From assembly GCA_013396915.1 (NCBI GenBank), contig VWZL01005133.1, forward strand, positions 110,730 through 174,729: DNA of 64,000 nt. The letters are read 5' to 3'. Numbering within the stretch: the stretch's first letter is position 1; each line of letters begins with the position of its first letter. The notes under the pieces were generated by a model, which saw only the letters and a list, made by a program, of their open reading frames with translations, ran no database searches and was not told where the DNA came from. Both the position numbers and the translations under genes were made by a program. The stretch is from Stercorarius parasiticus (Eukaryota; Chordata; Aves; Charadriiformes; Stercorariidae). Of the stretch, positions 63,321 to 64,000 are shown piece after piece.

Positions 63321-64000
63321 CTTCAAGTGCAAGCTGCTGCAAGAAAAGTGACAGGAATCTCAGCAGAAAGCTCCGTCACACCTTGTCCCTGTGCAACAAT
63401 TCAAATTTACCTTTTAACCAGGCAGCACCTACGCACACTTCAATCACTGACAGCATAAAGCTGTACACAGTGCTTGGGTTTGGGCTCTGAAACTCATATC
63501 CAATCTCAGCTCATCACAGCTCAGAAAGCATGGCCCAGAAAACGCAGTGCCAGGTTCTCCTCAGCCCTTGCACTACAAGGAAGAAACAGTAGGAGCTTAA
63601 GGTCAGAAGCATGGAGGATACATTTGTTGTGTGTTTAAGCTGTGTTGCTGAAGCTGTTTTGCTCTGCTTTGCATGTGTGTCTGTTCTGGGTGGTTTTACT
63701 TGTGTTTAAAAAAAAAAAAAGGCATACTTAAAGTCTACCTGACAAAACCTCAGCAAATTAACACTGATCTTTTCCAGACAATTCTTCAAATGAATGTTCT
63801 GCAAATGCCATCTCAGAGCATGCAAAGATTTAGATACGCTGGAACTGGCTTCGCAAAGGATGCTCTCTAACAAGAGGAATTTAAGCACTGATACCAGTTC
63901 AATTTGCCGCTTTTTGATTTTAATATAAAAAGAAATACTTTCTGCAAGGAAAGATTCAGCTTTCATCACCAGAACCCTAGTGCCGACTTTGCAGGCTAAA
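63321..64000. other. AT-rich DNA to window end
   Basis: No gene is recognised. An A13 run is at about 63708-63720. The minus-strand ORF of 87 codons (63706-63969) starts at an ATG but runs into the poly(A) region as poly-Phe and matches nothing I know. Confidence 0.5.

Overview
The window is vertebrate nuclear DNA, almost certainly from a bird. Coding sequence is sparse and split by GT-AG introns. There are truncated copies of the CR1 (chicken repeat 1) retrotransposon, with 3' ends typical of avian genomes, as well as CpG islands, microsatellites, long homopolymers and three runs of N that are assembly gaps. There is no operon, CRISPR array, phage or bacterial feature.

The only protein-coding gene I can prove is STEAP3, on the + strand. 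Four coding exons (47450-47932, 48395-48922, 50497-50661, 57159-57449) join in phase 0 into a complete 488-residue metalloreductase, the same length as the common human isoform. It has an N-terminal NADPH-binding Rossmann domain and a C-terminal six-helix membrane domain with both haem-ligand histidines. A CpG island at about 34590-35700, interrupted by a 426-base gap, is the likely promoter. A non-coding first exon probably ends at the donor at 34756/34757, which makes intron 1 about 12.7 kb. The 3' UTR has poly(A) signals at 57560 and 58125.

Layout. 1-505: edge of a CpG-rich island, possibly the 5' flank of a gene to the left (C1QL2 lies there in mammals; this is inference). 505-33900: intergenic DNA with old and young CR1-type LINE remnants, simple repeats and, at 30365-30470, a near-perfect 51-bp inverted repeat. 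33326-34640: a duplicated block of about 180 bp and a degenerate GCCAT/GCCGT pentamer array that runs up to the STEAP3 promoter. 34757-47448: presumed STEAP3 intron 1, with a CR1 copy, a 37-bp minisatellite that has a 111-bp higher-order period, and an old antisense LINE relic. 47449-58150: STEAP3 coding exons and 3' UTR. 58150-64000: AT-rich DNA with one CR1 copy and no exon I can identify. C2orf76 follows STEAP3 tail-to-tail in mammals, but none of its coding sequence is recognisable here.

I see no undescribed multi-gene system. The observations most worth following are the inverted repeat at 30.4 kb, the CATG-rich pentamer array next to the promoter of a gene known in mammals to be p53-inducible, and the minisatellite in intron 1. 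Repeat names and percentages are judged by eye from remembered consensus features, not from a search.
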